This document shows, one piece after another, positions 6,561 to 14,557 of a DNA stretch of 20,437 nt. Each line of letters starts with the position of its first letter. Position 1 is the first letter of the stretch. Origin of the DNA: Rhodobacterales bacterium UBA7416. Its GTDB lineage: Bacteria; Pseudomonadota; Alphaproteobacteria; Rhodobacterales; Rhodobacteraceae. Under the pieces are notes generated by a model. It made no database searches. It was not told the origin of the DNA and worked only from the letters and a program-made list of their open reading frames with translations. The translations under genes and the position numbers were made by a program. The stretch covers positions 1 to 20,437 of the forward strand of contig DKMK01000026.1 in assembly GCA_002469545.1 (NCBI GenBank), in the 5' to 3' direction.

Positions 6561-7542
6561 AAAATATCAAGTTGTGGGTATCGGCAATGCCATCGTTGAC
6601 GTTTTGGCGAAATGCGATGATGCGTTTTTGGCGGACAACGGTGTGGACAAGGGCGTGATGCAATTGATCGACACTGCGCGCGCGACAGAGCTGTATTCAA
6701 AAATGGGCGCAGCAACAGAGATTTCTGGCGGCTCTGCGGCCAATACAATCGCGGGACTGTCAGCGCTGGGCGTGAAAACGGGAATGGTAGCCAAGGTAAA
6801 AGACGACCAATTGGGCCGTGTTTTTGCGCATGATATTACAGCCCAAGGTACACATTTTGACACGCCGATGATTGCGGCAGACCACAGCGATGAAACAGCA
6901 CGTTGTTTGGTTTTGGTGTCCCCTGATGGGGAACGTTCAATGAATACTTATTTGGGTGTTTCGACATTGTTGACGGATGCGGATATTGATCCGGATTTAA
7001 TGGCGGATACAGATTGGATCTATCTTGAGGGGTATTTGTTTGACAGCCCTGACAACCAAGCGGCGTTTGTGCATGCGGTTGAATTGACCAAAGCAGCTGG
7101 CGGCAAGGCGGCTTTGACCCTGTCTGATCCGTTCTGTGTTGATCGTCATCGTGATGCGTTTCGCGAATTAACCACTAATCACATTGATCTGTTGTTCTGT
7201 AATGAACACGAGGTCGTCGCGATGTATGGCGGCACGTTACAAGAAGCGATTGCGACTGGTGCAAACGAAGTTGAAACATTGGTTTGTACGGCGGGGGCCG
7301 ATGGTGCCTATGTTGCGCATGGCGGTCAGGTAATTCATGTCGAAACCGAAGCAACAAGTGTGATCGATGCCACTGGCGCAGGTGACTTGTTCGCGGCTGG
7401 GTTCTTGGCCGGTTTGGTTCAGGGGAAATCATTGGACGTCTGTGGGAAAATGGGCTGTGTTGCCGCTGCCGAAGTGATTTCACATATGGGCGCACGTCCA
7501 GAGGCGGATTTGAAAAAATTGTTCGCAGCAAAAGGTTTATAA
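6553..7542 (+). CDS. PfkB-family carbohydrate kinase, adenosine-kinase-like
   Basis: ATP-dependent ribokinase-superfamily enzyme, 329 residues. The N-terminal substrate-side motif is SGGSAANTIAGLSALG (58-73). The C-terminal PfkB signature IDATGAGDLFAAGFLAG (271-287) holds the anion-hole glycines and the catalytic base D278. The overall pattern (VVGIGNAIVDVLA at the start, TLSDPFCVDRHRD in the middle) resembles proteins annotated as adenosine kinase in alphaproteobacteria, which would phosphorylate adenosine to AMP; sugar kinases of the same fold cannot be excluded. ATG 6553 is preceded by GAGGAA (6540-6545) at a good distance. It overlaps the end of nth by 8 bases, so the two are probably co-transcribed although they have no known functional link. 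A short hairpin follows the stop. Confidence 0.87.
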   Translation: MSKKYQVVGIGNAIVDVLAKCDDAFLADNGVDKGVMQLIDTARATELYSKMGAATEISGGSAANTIAGLSALGVKTGMVAKVKDDQLGRVFAHDITAQGTHFDTPMIAADHSDETARCLVLVSPDGERSMNTYLGVSTLLTDADIDPDLMADTDWIYLEGYLFDSPDNQAAFVHAVELTKAAGGKAALTLSDPFCVDRHRDAFRELTTNHIDLLFCNEHEVVAMYGGTLQEAIATGANEVETLVCTAGADGAYVAHGGQVIHVETEATSVIDATGAGDLFAAGFLAGLVQGKSLDVCGKMGCVAAAEVISHMGARPEADLKKLFAAKGL

Positions 7543-7549
7543 GTTTTCG

Positions 7550-7580
7550 CATCAGCCTGCTGAACGTGGGCTGATGTTTG
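7550..7580 (+). terminator. Probable terminator after the PfkB kinase gene
   Basis: CATCAGCC (7550-7557) and GGCTGATG (7569-7576) form a perfect 8-bp stem with an 11-base loop, followed by a short TTTGT on the plus strand. The T-tract is weak. On the other strand the stem is followed by GCGAAAAC, so it should serve the kinase gene rather than the convergent sulfotransferase gene. Confidence 0.55.
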
Positions 7581-7587
7581 TACTGGG

Positions 7588-8391
7588 TTAATCGCCCAGC
7601 ATCGCCTGCACTTTGTCTAGGTCAATTTCACCAACAGGTTCTGAACGCGATGGGTCTGTCCAATCGTAGTTGAACGTCGCAAAGTCGCGTGCATAGATTT
7701 CATGCATCAGATGCATCGACAGGTCATCGAAATAATCGGCGACGGGGTGCGCGCGTTTTGGACCGTGACCCTCGCTTTCGTTAAAGCGTGGCATAGTGTC
7801 GATGTCCAAGGTGTGTTTTGTCGAAATGCGCGACATGACAGATTTCATATCGTCCTTGAAATTTTCGACCGTGACAATAGCGTCGTAATGACCGCCGTTC
7901 ACAACCAAGGTTGATGCATGTCCTGCCATGGCAGACCAGTGGATATCAGGTTCCATGGGACGGCGAAATTTGATGGTGTCGCGTGCGAATAAAAGGAAAC
8001 GGCGAAACGATTGGATTTGATCAAAGTCGCCTTCGATATTGATACCGTATTGTTTTGCTAATCGCGGTACCAAGTTTCCACGATACCGATTTCCGTTACG
8101 CTGAATGCCACAAATTTTGTCAAAGAATGATGATAGGATGCGTGAATACGGATTGCGTACACAGGTAAACGTCAGCGTGTCTGGGTTTGTGACGGTGTCG
8201 GTGATTGCGTCGCGTGCATGTTCTTGGTTCCATTTTAACATGCCTGTTTTTGCATCATGGATGTCACCGTCGAAATATTCACCATGATCAGAATAATACA
8301 AGATTTGCCCAATGGTAGAACAAGCGCATTTAGGAATGACGCGGTATGCGACTGATTTGCTGGGTGTGACCCATGTGCCTGGAAAACCCAT
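7588..8391 (-). CDS. Sulfotransferase family 2 (HNK-1/chondroitin type) protein
   Basis: Predicted PAPS-dependent sulfotransferase, 267 residues. The 5'-phosphosulfate-binding loop is recognisable as VIPKCACSTIGQ (18-29, K21 with S25/T26), the PKCGCST-like form found in carbohydrate O-sulfotransferases of the HNK-1 group. The 3'-phosphate-binding segment CVRNPYSRILSSFFDK (77-92) has the R-x-P-x-x-R-x-x-S pattern (R79, P81, R84, S87). No signal peptide or membrane helix is visible, so it looks cytoplasmic, unlike animal Golgi enzymes. The acceptor is unknown; surface polysaccharide is a guess, since no glycosyltransferases lie nearby. The gene stands alone between convergent and divergent neighbours. 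The 149 bases separating it from the divergent HIT gene are AT-rich and must contain both promoters, but I could not assign hexamers confidently. Confidence 0.82.
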   Translation of the reverse strand: MGFPGTWVTPSKSVAYRVIPKCACSTIGQILYYSDHGEYFDGDIHDAKTGMLKWNQEHARDAITDTVTNPDTLTFTCVRNPYSRILSSFFDKICGIQRNGNRYRGNLVPRLAKQYGINIEGDFDQIQSFRRFLLFARDTIKFRRPMEPDIHWSAMAGHASTLVVNGGHYDAIVTVENFKDDMKSVMSRISTKHTLDIDTMPRFNESEGHGPKRAHPVADYFDDLSMHLMHEIYARDFATFNYDWTDPSRSEPVGEIDLDKVQAMLGD

Positions 8392-8540
8392 TGCGACCTC
8401 TAAGAAATATTCTGCTTAATATGCTGAAAGATATAGCGATTATTTCGGGTTTTTGCCAGTACTGTTCACAAATGCTGTCAAAGTGGTTTTAACTGTCGCT
8501 CAAGCACAGTAAAGTTAGCACAAGTTTAGAAGGAACGAAC

Positions 8541-8915
8541 ATGCCATACGTTTATGATGATCAAAATATTTTCGCTAAAATCTTGCGCGGTGAAATCCCC
8601 AATAACACTGTTTTGGACACGGAATATGCGTTGGCATTCCATGATATTCAACCACAACGACCCGTGCATGTGTTGGTGATCCCAAAGGGCCCGTATGTCA
8701 GTTATGATCATTTTGCCAAAGAAGCCAGCGATGCGGAAATTGTTGGATTTACCCGCGCGATTGGTCAAGTTTGTGATATGATGGGTGTGTCGATTGATGC
8801 GGGTGATGGGTATCGCATGATTGCCAACAGTGGCGAGCATGGCGTTCAAGATGTACCCCATTTACACGCTCATATTATGGGTGGTGCCAGCACGGGGCGC
8901 ATGATCCAATCTTAA
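8541..8915 (+). CDS. HIT-family (histidine triad) nucleotide-binding protein
   Basis: 124-residue HIT-domain protein of the Hint branch. The triad is PHLHAHIMGG, with H107, H109 and H111; the middle histidine is the nucleophile that forms a nucleotidyl intermediate. The N-terminal NIFAKILRGEIPNNTVL and the strand VHVLVIPKG are typical of Hint proteins, which act as purine-nucleoside phosphoramidases or AMP-lysine hydrolases in the cytoplasm. The start has AAGGAA at an ideal distance before ATG 8541. The gene heads a same-strand run with the zinc protein (57 bases downstream) and polA, and may be co-transcribed with them. The cellular role of bacterial Hint proteins is poorly defined. Confidence 0.93.
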   Translation: MPYVYDDQNIFAKILRGEIPNNTVLDTEYALAFHDIQPQRPVHVLVIPKGPYVSYDHFAKEASDAEIVGFTRAIGQVCDMMGVSIDAGDGYRMIANSGEHGVQDVPHLHAHIMGGASTGRMIQS

Positions 8916-8972
8916 TCATTGCGAGCGCATAGCGCAGGCGATAACACTGTACAAAGTTTAAAAGGAAGTCCG

Positions 8973-9149
8973 ATGACCAAAGAGCCAAAAGAAGTAAAAG
9001 AAGTTACCACATCGCGTGTTGCCTGCGATGGCGGTGAAGGTGGTCATCCACGCGTCTGGTTGCAAATTCCAGGTGAACACGGTTGGGTAGAATGCCCATA
9101 TTGTGACTGTAAGTTTGTGCTGAAAGACGGCGCGGCGGCAGGGCATTAA
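8973..9149 (+). CDS. Zinc-finger CHCC domain protein (NDUFS6-like)
   Basis: A 58-residue protein nearly all of which is a zf-CHCC domain. The four probable zinc ligands are C18 (RVACDG), H25 (GGHPRVWL), C41 and C44 (VECPYCDCKF). The domain is homologous to the C-terminal part of mitochondrial complex I subunit NDUFS6, where the zinc site is needed for assembly of the peripheral arm, and alphaproteobacterial complex I contains such a subunit. ATG 8973 is preceded by AAGGAAG at about 5 bases; a longer reading from 8919 lacks a site and adds an unrelated N-terminus. It ends 4 bases before polA, so coupling with polA is likely. Assignment as a complex I accessory subunit follows from family knowledge, not from local context, since no nuo gene is in the window. 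Confidence 0.85.
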   Translation: MTKEPKEVKEVTTSRVACDGGEGGHPRVWLQIPGEHGWVECPYCDCKFVLKDGAAAGH

Positions 9150-9153
9150 CCCC

Positions 9154-11955
9154 ATGACAATCGGCAAGGGCCACCACATACATTTGATCGATGGCTCTGG
9201 ATTTATTTTCCGTGCCTATCACGCATTACCACCTTTGACGCGTAAATCCGATGGTCTGCCTGTGGGCGCCGTGTCTGGGTTTTGTAACATGCTGTTCAAA
9301 ATGGTCGAGGATCAAAAAGGATCCGATGCGCCAACGCACGTGGTTGTGGTGTTCGATGCCAAAGGTAAAACCTTCCGGTCCGAGATTTACCCTGAATACA
9401 AAATGAACCGCCCTCCAGCTCCCGAAGATTTGGTGCCACAATTTCCATTGACCCGCGATGCAACACGCGCCTTTGGCATTGCCTGCATCGAAGAGGTTGG
9501 TTTCGAGGCAGATGATATCATCGCGACCTTGGCCGTACAGGCCCGCGAGGCAGGCGCGCGCGTGACGATTGTGTCGTCCGACAAGGACTTGATGCAACTG
9601 GTTGGTGGTGGTGTTGAAATGTTTGACGCCATGAAAAACAAACGCATCCACCGTGAACAGGTAGAGGAAAAATTTGGCGTTGGCCCAGAGCGCGTGATTG
9701 ATGTGCAATCATTGGCTGGCGACAGCGTGGATAACGTGCCGGGTGCGCCTGGCATTGGCATTAAAACCGCCGCCTTGTTGATCAACGAATATGGTGATCT
9801 AGACAGCCTGCTGGAACGCGCCGAAGAAATCAAACAACCCAAGCGCCGTCAAACCTTGATCGACAACGCCGATCAAATTCGCACCAGCCGTGAATTGGTA
9901 ACCTTGAAAACCGACATGGAAATGGATTTCGAATTCGCGGATTTTGAGGTGAAAGACCCCGACCCCGACACAGTACTTGGTTTCTTGGCTGAAATGGAAT
10001 TCCGCACAATGTCAGCGCGGATTGCCAGCAAATTGGGTGTTGCAGCACCAGTGATAGCCGCCTCCAGCAGCGCGTCGAGCGCCCCTGAAAGCGGTGCTGT
10101 CGCACAGGCTCCGTTTGATGCGGACAAATATGAATGCGTGCGCGATGCAGATGCGCTGAAACGTTGGGTTGATAAAATTTATGCTCGTGGATACGTGGCT
10201 GTGGATACGGAAACCACTGGGTTGAACGAAATGATCGTTGATCTGGTCGGGATTTGTTTAAGTGTTGAAGCGGGCGAAGCCTGCTATATTCCGTTGACGC
10301 ATAAAGACGGTGAAGGCGATTTATTTGGCGGTGCCGCACTGGCCGAAGGGCAGATGCCACTGGATGAAGCACTGGCGATTTTGCGCCCTGTTTTGCAAGA
10401 TCCTTCGATCATGAAAATCGGCCAAAACATGAAATACGACGCCAAGATTTTGGCGCGTTACGATGTGGCAATTGCACCCGTCGATGACACAATGTTGCTG
10501 TCCTATGCCATCAATGGCGGCAAGCATAATCATGGCATGGATTATCTGGCCAACCGCTATCTGGAACATGAACCGATCAGCATTAAAACGCTGTTGGGAA
10601 CGGGTAAATCTGCGATTACCTTTGATAAGGTGCCTGTGGATGATGCCGTGAAATATGCGGCCGAAGATGCGGATATTACGTTGCGGTTGTGGCAATTGTT
10701 TAAGCCGCAATTGCATGTGACTGGTGTAACCAAAGTGTACGAAACCTTGGAACGTCCATTGATCCCTGTATTGGCCGAAATGGAAATGCATGGCATCAAA
10801 GTTGATCGCGATACGCTCAGCCGCATGTCGAATAATTTCGCACAATCCATGGCTGGGCTAGAGGCAGAAATTCACGAATTAGCTGGGCAGCCCTTTAATG
10901 TGGGATCGCCAAAACAGCTGGGTGAAATCCTGTTTGATAAACTGGAAATGCCCGGTGGAAAAAAGGGTAAAACAGGAGCCTACGGCACCGGTGTTGATAT
11001 CCTCGAAGACCTTGCATCCGAGGGGCATGATTTGCCTGCGCGTGTTTTGGATTGGCGTCAGATGTCCAAGCTGAAAAGCACCTACACCGACGCGTTGCAA
11101 ACCCATATCAATGCGGATACAGGACGGGTGCATACGTCTTATATTATCTCTGGCGCATCAACGGGGCGTCTGGCCTCAACCGATCCAAACCTGCAAAATA
11201 TTCCTGTGCGTTCTGATGCGGGTCGTAAAATCCGCGAGGCGTTTATCGCCGACGAAGGCAATGTTTTATTGTCGCTGGATTACAGCCAAATCGAGCTGCG
11301 CATTCTGGCGCATATCGCCCAAATCGATACCCTGAAGCAGGCTTTTCATGAAGGCCAAGATATCCACGCATTAACCGCCAGCCAGATGTTTAACGTACCG
11401 CTGGAAAACATGGACCCGATGGTGCGTCGTCAGGCTAAGGCTATTAACTTTGGTGTAATTTACGGCATCAGCGGTTTTGGGTTGGCACGTAATCTACGCA
11501 TCCCACGCAAAGAGGCGCAGGCGTTTATCGACACATACTTTGAACGCTTCCCTCAAATCCGAACTTACATGGATCAAACCGTTGAATTTGCAAAAGAAAA
11601 TGGATTTGTTCAAACGCTGTTTGGGCGCAAAATCCACACCAGCGAAATCAACACCAAGGGCCCACAAGCTGGCTTTGCCAAACGTGCCGCGATCAATGCA
11701 CCGATCCAAGGAACGGCTGCCGATGTGATCCGCCGTGCGATGATCCAAATGCCCGATGCGATTGCGCATTTACCTGCGAAGATGTTGTTGCAGGTGCATG
11801 ATGAATTGATTTTCGAAGTACCGAAAGATGCGGTCGAAGAAACCACAGATGTGGTGCGTCGCATCATGGAAAATGCAAGTGATCCAGTGGTGAAACTGGA
11901 TGTGCCATTGGTTGTTGATGCTGGTGTTGGAAACAATTGGGCAGAGGCGCATTAG
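9154..11955 (+). CDS. polA: DNA polymerase I
   Basis: Full-length three-domain Pol I, 933 residues, which fills repair and Okazaki-fragment gaps. The 5' nuclease domain (about 1-290) shows VVVFDAKGKTFR, EADDIIATLA, SSDKDLMQLV and the helix-hairpin-helix SVDNVPGAPGIGIKTAALL. The 3'-5' exonuclease is intact, with D351/E353 in VDTETTGL, D429 in QNMKYD and Y501/D505 in YAAEDAD, so proofreading should be active. The polymerase domain has motif A with D709 (LDYSQIELRI), motif B R758-K762-F766-Y770 (RRQAKAINFGVIYG) and motif C D883-E884 (QVHDELIF). F766 is the usual residue discriminating against dideoxynucleotides. An Ala/Ser-rich linker near 305-325 joins the first two domains. The start ATG lies 4 bases after the zinc-protein stop. 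Its stop overlaps the convergent hyi-like gene by 4 bases. Confidence 0.98.
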   Translation: MTIGKGHHIHLIDGSGFIFRAYHALPPLTRKSDGLPVGAVSGFCNMLFKMVEDQKGSDAPTHVVVVFDAKGKTFRSEIYPEYKMNRPPAPEDLVPQFPLTRDATRAFGIACIEEVGFEADDIIATLAVQAREAGARVTIVSSDKDLMQLVGGGVEMFDAMKNKRIHREQVEEKFGVGPERVIDVQSLAGDSVDNVPGAPGIGIKTAALLINEYGDLDSLLERAEEIKQPKRRQTLIDNADQIRTSRELVTLKTDMEMDFEFADFEVKDPDPDTVLGFLAEMEFRTMSARIASKLGVAAPVIAASSSASSAPESGAVAQAPFDADKYECVRDADALKRWVDKIYARGYVAVDTETTGLNEMIVDLVGICLSVEAGEACYIPLTHKDGEGDLFGGAALAEGQMPLDEALAILRPVLQDPSIMKIGQNMKYDAKILARYDVAIAPVDDTMLLSYAINGGKHNHGMDYLANRYLEHEPISIKTLLGTGKSAITFDKVPVDDAVKYAAEDADITLRLWQLFKPQLHVTGVTKVYETLERPLIPVLAEMEMHGIKVDRDTLSRMSNNFAQSMAGLEAEIHELAGQPFNVGSPKQLGEILFDKLEMPGGKKGKTGAYGTGVDILEDLASEGHDLPARVLDWRQMSKLKSTYTDALQTHINADTGRVHTSYIISGASTGRLASTDPNLQNIPVRSDAGRKIREAFIADEGNVLLSLDYSQIELRILAHIAQIDTLKQAFHEGQDIHALTASQMFNVPLENMDPMVRRQAKAINFGVIYGISGFGLARNLRIPRKEAQAFIDTYFERFPQIRTYMDQTVEFAKENGFVQTLFGRKIHTSEINTKGPQAGFAKRAAINAPIQGTAADVIRRAMIQMPDAIAHLPAKMLLQVHDELIFEVPKDAVEETTDVVRRIMENASDPVVKLDVPLVVDAGVGNNWAEAH

Positions 11956-12701
11956 CGCGCCTTTGCTAGCCAATCAAACGAACCCGATGTGGGTTTGTAT
12001 TCTGCGCCAACCATTCCATCGTAACCCCAGACGTCTAATTTTCTGAAGAATTCAACGTGATCGAACACGCCTTGGTCTGGCTCGGAGCGTCCGGGGTTTC
12101 CCGACACTTGGATGTGTTTTATCCATGGCAGACAAACGTGTGACATGCGTAGGACATCCGTGGGACATGTGGCGGACATTTTTGTCATGCGGCTGGCGTG
12201 GTAGGTGTCAAATTGTAAGCCCAGATTTGGGGCGTTGACCGCACGTAAGATTTCGATGGCATCGTCGAAATTGTTCAGTTTGTAATCGGGAATATCGAAC
12301 GTGTTGATGGGTTCAATCAAGAACGATTGGTTTGGATATGTAGAGGTTGCCCAGATCAGGTTTTCGCGAAGGGTTTTTAAATCACCCTTGATGCCAGACA
12401 GCACATGAATGTGTTTGGCTTGTAGAATGGTTGCGTAGTTTACGGCGTGACCAATTTCGGTGCGAAAAGTGTCGCGGTTGTTCGGGTCGGCACCGTGCCC
12501 CCATTCAGGGCCGAAGGGTGCATTGATTAAATGGATTGGGCAGTTGGCAGATGTTGCCGCCAAGGCCAATTCATGCGCATCAAAGCTGTACGGTGTTAAA
12601 ATCTCGACGCCTTGGAACCCTGTATCGCGTGCCAATTGAAACCGATCCATTATGGGATGTTGTGTAAATAAGAGCGATATGTTCACGATGAATTTAGGCA
12701 T
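11952..12701 (-). CDS. hyi: Hydroxypyruvate isomerase-family TIM-barrel protein
   Basis: Predicted hydroxypyruvate/tartronate-semialdehyde isomerase or a related sugar epimerase of the AP-endonuclease-2-type TIM barrel, 249 residues. Metal and catalytic positions fit Hyi: E130 (FLIEPINT), D165 (LQFDTYH), Q198 (HIQVSGNPGR, next to EPDQG) and E234 (VGAEYKP). The N-terminus PKFIVNISLLFTQHP matches Hyi closely. The start at 12701 is the Met before this motif; an open frame continues upstream on this strand to 13073 but only as antisense to gnd. No gcl or glxR gene lies adjacent, so a glyoxylate role is not supported by context. It is divergent from gnd across 67 bases and its stop overlaps the polA stop by 4 bases, leaving no room for a terminator between them. 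Confidence 0.87.
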   Translation of the reverse strand: MPKFIVNISLLFTQHPIMDRFQLARDTGFQGVEILTPYSFDAHELALAATSANCPIHLINAPFGPEWGHGADPNNRDTFRTEIGHAVNYATILQAKHIHVLSGIKGDLKTLRENLIWATSTYPNQSFLIEPINTFDIPDYKLNNFDDAIEILRAVNAPNLGLQFDTYHASRMTKMSATCPTDVLRMSHVCLPWIKHIQVSGNPGRSEPDQGVFDHVEFFRKLDVWGYDGMVGAEYKPTSGSFDWLAKAR

Positions 12702-12756
12702 GACGCAAACTATCCCCTTGTAATGCGTGCGTGCAAAGGTTTTCTTATGCCCGAAC

Positions 12757-12761
12757 AGGAG
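12757..12761 (+). promoter_or_regulatory. Ribosome binding site of gnd
   Basis: AGGAG, 7 bases before ATG 12769. It rules out an in-frame earlier start at 12727. Confidence 0.8.
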
Positions 12762-12768
12762 AATTTGC

Positions 12769-14184
12769 ATGGCACATCTTGGATTGATTGGAATCGGCGT
12801 CATGGGCGCCGCCTTTGCCCAAAACTTGGCCGAGGAAGGGCATTCAGTTTCGATGTTGGACCGCACAATCGCAAAAATGCAAGCGGTTGCGAATGAGGGC
12901 AAAGATTTGAAAGGTGATTTGATTGTTTGTGCAGATGCGCAAGCGCTGATTGACAGCCTGCCAAAGCCACGTTCGATTTTGGTTCTGGTGCCTGCGGGTG
13001 GGCCGTTGGACAGCGTGATCGATATGTTGATTCCGATGTTGGACAAGGGCGATTTGATCGCTGATTTGGGCAATTCGAATTATAAAAATACACAAGCCCG
13101 CGTTGCCAAGCTGGAAGCGGTTGGTTTGCATTTTTTGGGCATGGGTATTTCTGGTGGTGCCGAAGGCGCGCGTCATGGACCGTCGATTATGGCGGGCGGT
13201 TCCAAGGACAGCTGGGCGCGTGTGAAAGGCCCATTACAAGATGCGGCGGCGGCGTTTGAAGGCGATCCATGTTGTGATTGGTTCGGGCCAGGTGGATCGG
13301 GTCATTTCATCAAGATGATCCACAACGGCATTGAATACGGTGACATGCAACAGATCGCTGAAACCTACGGCATTATGCGCGATGGATTGGGAATGAAGGC
13401 CGGGGAAATTGCGGATGTGTTCAAGGGCTGGATGAAGGGGCCGTTGAATTCGTACCTGATCGAGATTGCGGGCGAGGTTGCGGCGGCGGTTGATCCAAAA
13501 ACGGGTGGGCCTGTTTTGGATATTATTTTGGACAAAGCAGGGCAAAAAGGCACGGGCCGTTGGTCTGTGATTGAAGCATTGCATTTGGGCACACCTGCCA
13601 GTTTGATGATGGCGGCGGTAGAGGCGCGCAATATTTCGGCGGCCAAGGACAGCCGTTTGGAAATGGAAGCGGCGTTTGGGCCATCACCCGAAGTGATGAT
13701 CGGTGCATTGGGTACACGCAAGGCGGCGATTGATGCACTGGAAAACGCGATGATTGCGGCGAAAGTTTGTGCATATGTGCAGGGTTTCGAGGTGTTGAAA
13801 CGCGCATCCGATGAATTCGAATGGGATTTGGATTTGGCGGCGATTGCACGTGTTTGGCGTGCGGGGTGTATTATTCGATCCGTGTTCTTGGATGAAATTT
13901 CGGATGTGTTTGATGGGGGCGGTTCGTCCAATCTGGCGCTGGCACCGATTTTCCAACAACGATTAAAAGATACGATGCCCGATTTGCAAAAGGTGATAGT
14001 GGCAGGGATTTCACATGGGCAACAAGTGCCTGCATTGTATGGCGCATTGGGGTATCACAACATGCGTCGCACAGGGCAATCAACGGCGAATATGATCCAA
14101 GGCTTGCGTGATTATTTTGGAGCGCATACGTTTGAGCGGGTCGATGATTTAGGCGTGGCCGTAAATGGACCGTGGCATGATTAG
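12769..14184 (+). CDS. gnd: 6-phosphogluconate dehydrogenase, decarboxylating
   Basis: Oxidises 6-phosphogluconate to ribulose-5-phosphate and CO2 in the pentose phosphate pathway. 471 residues, the normal length of the long (dimeric) form. The Rossmann motif is GIGVMG (8-13). Catalytic K182 and E189 lie in HFIKMIHNGIEYGDMQ. The C-terminal tail RDYFGAHTFERVD supplies the Arg and His that reach the partner subunit's active site. Three departures from the common pattern are visible: D31 replaces the usual Asn after the second strand (LDRT instead of xNRT/S), A131 replaces Glu in SGGxEGA, and Arg replaces Lys in GTGKW (here GTGRW). The first may affect the preference for NADP over NAD. No zwf or pgl gene is adjacent. 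The end overlaps the following secreted-protein gene. Confidence 0.95.
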   Translation: MAHLGLIGIGVMGAAFAQNLAEEGHSVSMLDRTIAKMQAVANEGKDLKGDLIVCADAQALIDSLPKPRSILVLVPAGGPLDSVIDMLIPMLDKGDLIADLGNSNYKNTQARVAKLEAVGLHFLGMGISGGAEGARHGPSIMAGGSKDSWARVKGPLQDAAAAFEGDPCCDWFGPGGSGHFIKMIHNGIEYGDMQQIAETYGIMRDGLGMKAGEIADVFKGWMKGPLNSYLIEIAGEVAAAVDPKTGGPVLDIILDKAGQKGTGRWSVIEALHLGTPASLMMAAVEARNISAAKDSRLEMEAAFGPSPEVMIGALGTRKAAIDALENAMIAAKVCAYVQGFEVLKRASDEFEWDLDLAAIARVWRAGCIIRSVFLDEISDVFDGGGSSNLALAPIFQQRLKDTMPDLQKVIVAGISHGQQVPALYGALGYHNMRRTGQSTANMIQGLRDYFGAHTFERVDDLGVAVNGPWHD

Positions 14185-14557
14185 ATTGTCACTGTTTTTT
14201 GTCTTGATGTTAAGTCTACCTTTGCAGGCAAAAGATTCCCCTTGCCGCGAAGTAACGCAAACCGCGGCAAATGAATGTGCCAGTGACCTAGCCGAGAATG
14301 CCAATATACGCCTAGAGGCGACATATTTGAGAATATCAAATGAATTATACGAACACTATGGGCGTGCAGATGACTCTCCTGGACGTCATCTAGCAGCGGC
14401 GCACATGCTGTGGCCGGCATTTCTAGAAAGTTCATGCCAAGCAGAGGCAGCGTTATATCAGGGTGGATCTGTTTTGCCTTTGATTTACTATTTGTGTAAG
14501 GCGCGGATGACTGATCAACGGGTGACACTTGTCGAAGCGCAATTCGCGCCTAACTAA
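14177..14557 (+). CDS. Secreted LprI-like (DUF1311) protein
   Basis: Small exported protein of 126 residues. A signal peptide is clear (MIRLSLFFVLMLSLPLQA, cleavage near 18). The mature part matches the LprI N-terminal/DUF1311 pattern: Cys followed by TQTAANECA, LRISNELYEHYG, AAHMLWPAFLESSC, GGSVLPLIYYLCKARMTDQR. Four cysteines (C23, C34, C87, C107) probably form two periplasmic disulfides. LprI of Mycobacterium inhibits lysozyme, but the domain is widespread and most members have no proven role. The start is ambiguous: ATG 14165 is in frame and would add MDRG; I prefer 14177 for the standard n-region. Either overlaps the end of gnd, so it is read with gnd. The stop overlaps the convergent DUF1285 gene by 8 bases. 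Confidence 0.75.
   Translation: MIRLSLFFVLMLSLPLQAKDSPCREVTQTAANECASDLAENANIRLEATYLRISNELYEHYGRADDSPGRHLAAAHMLWPAFLESSCQAEAALYQGGSVLPLIYYLCKARMTDQRVTLVEAQFAPN

Noticed and set aside
8392..8540. Possible small RNA or promoter pair in the sulfotransferase-HIT gap
   Set aside because: AT-rich sequence with only loose matches (TTAACT...TAAAGT with a 15-base spacer); no stable hairpin or conserved element seen.
9226..9842. Minus-strand open frames of 150-160 codons within polA
   Set aside because: They lie opposite the highly conserved 5' nuclease domain and have no family resemblance.
12702..13073. Upstream extension of the hyi-like frame on the minus strand
   Set aside because: The extra residues are antisense to gnd and resemble no protein; the conserved Hyi N-terminus begins at 12701.
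13365..13931. 188-codon minus-strand open frame inside gnd
   Set aside because: Shadow of the gnd reading frame; Ala/Ser/Pro-rich, no motif and no start signal.
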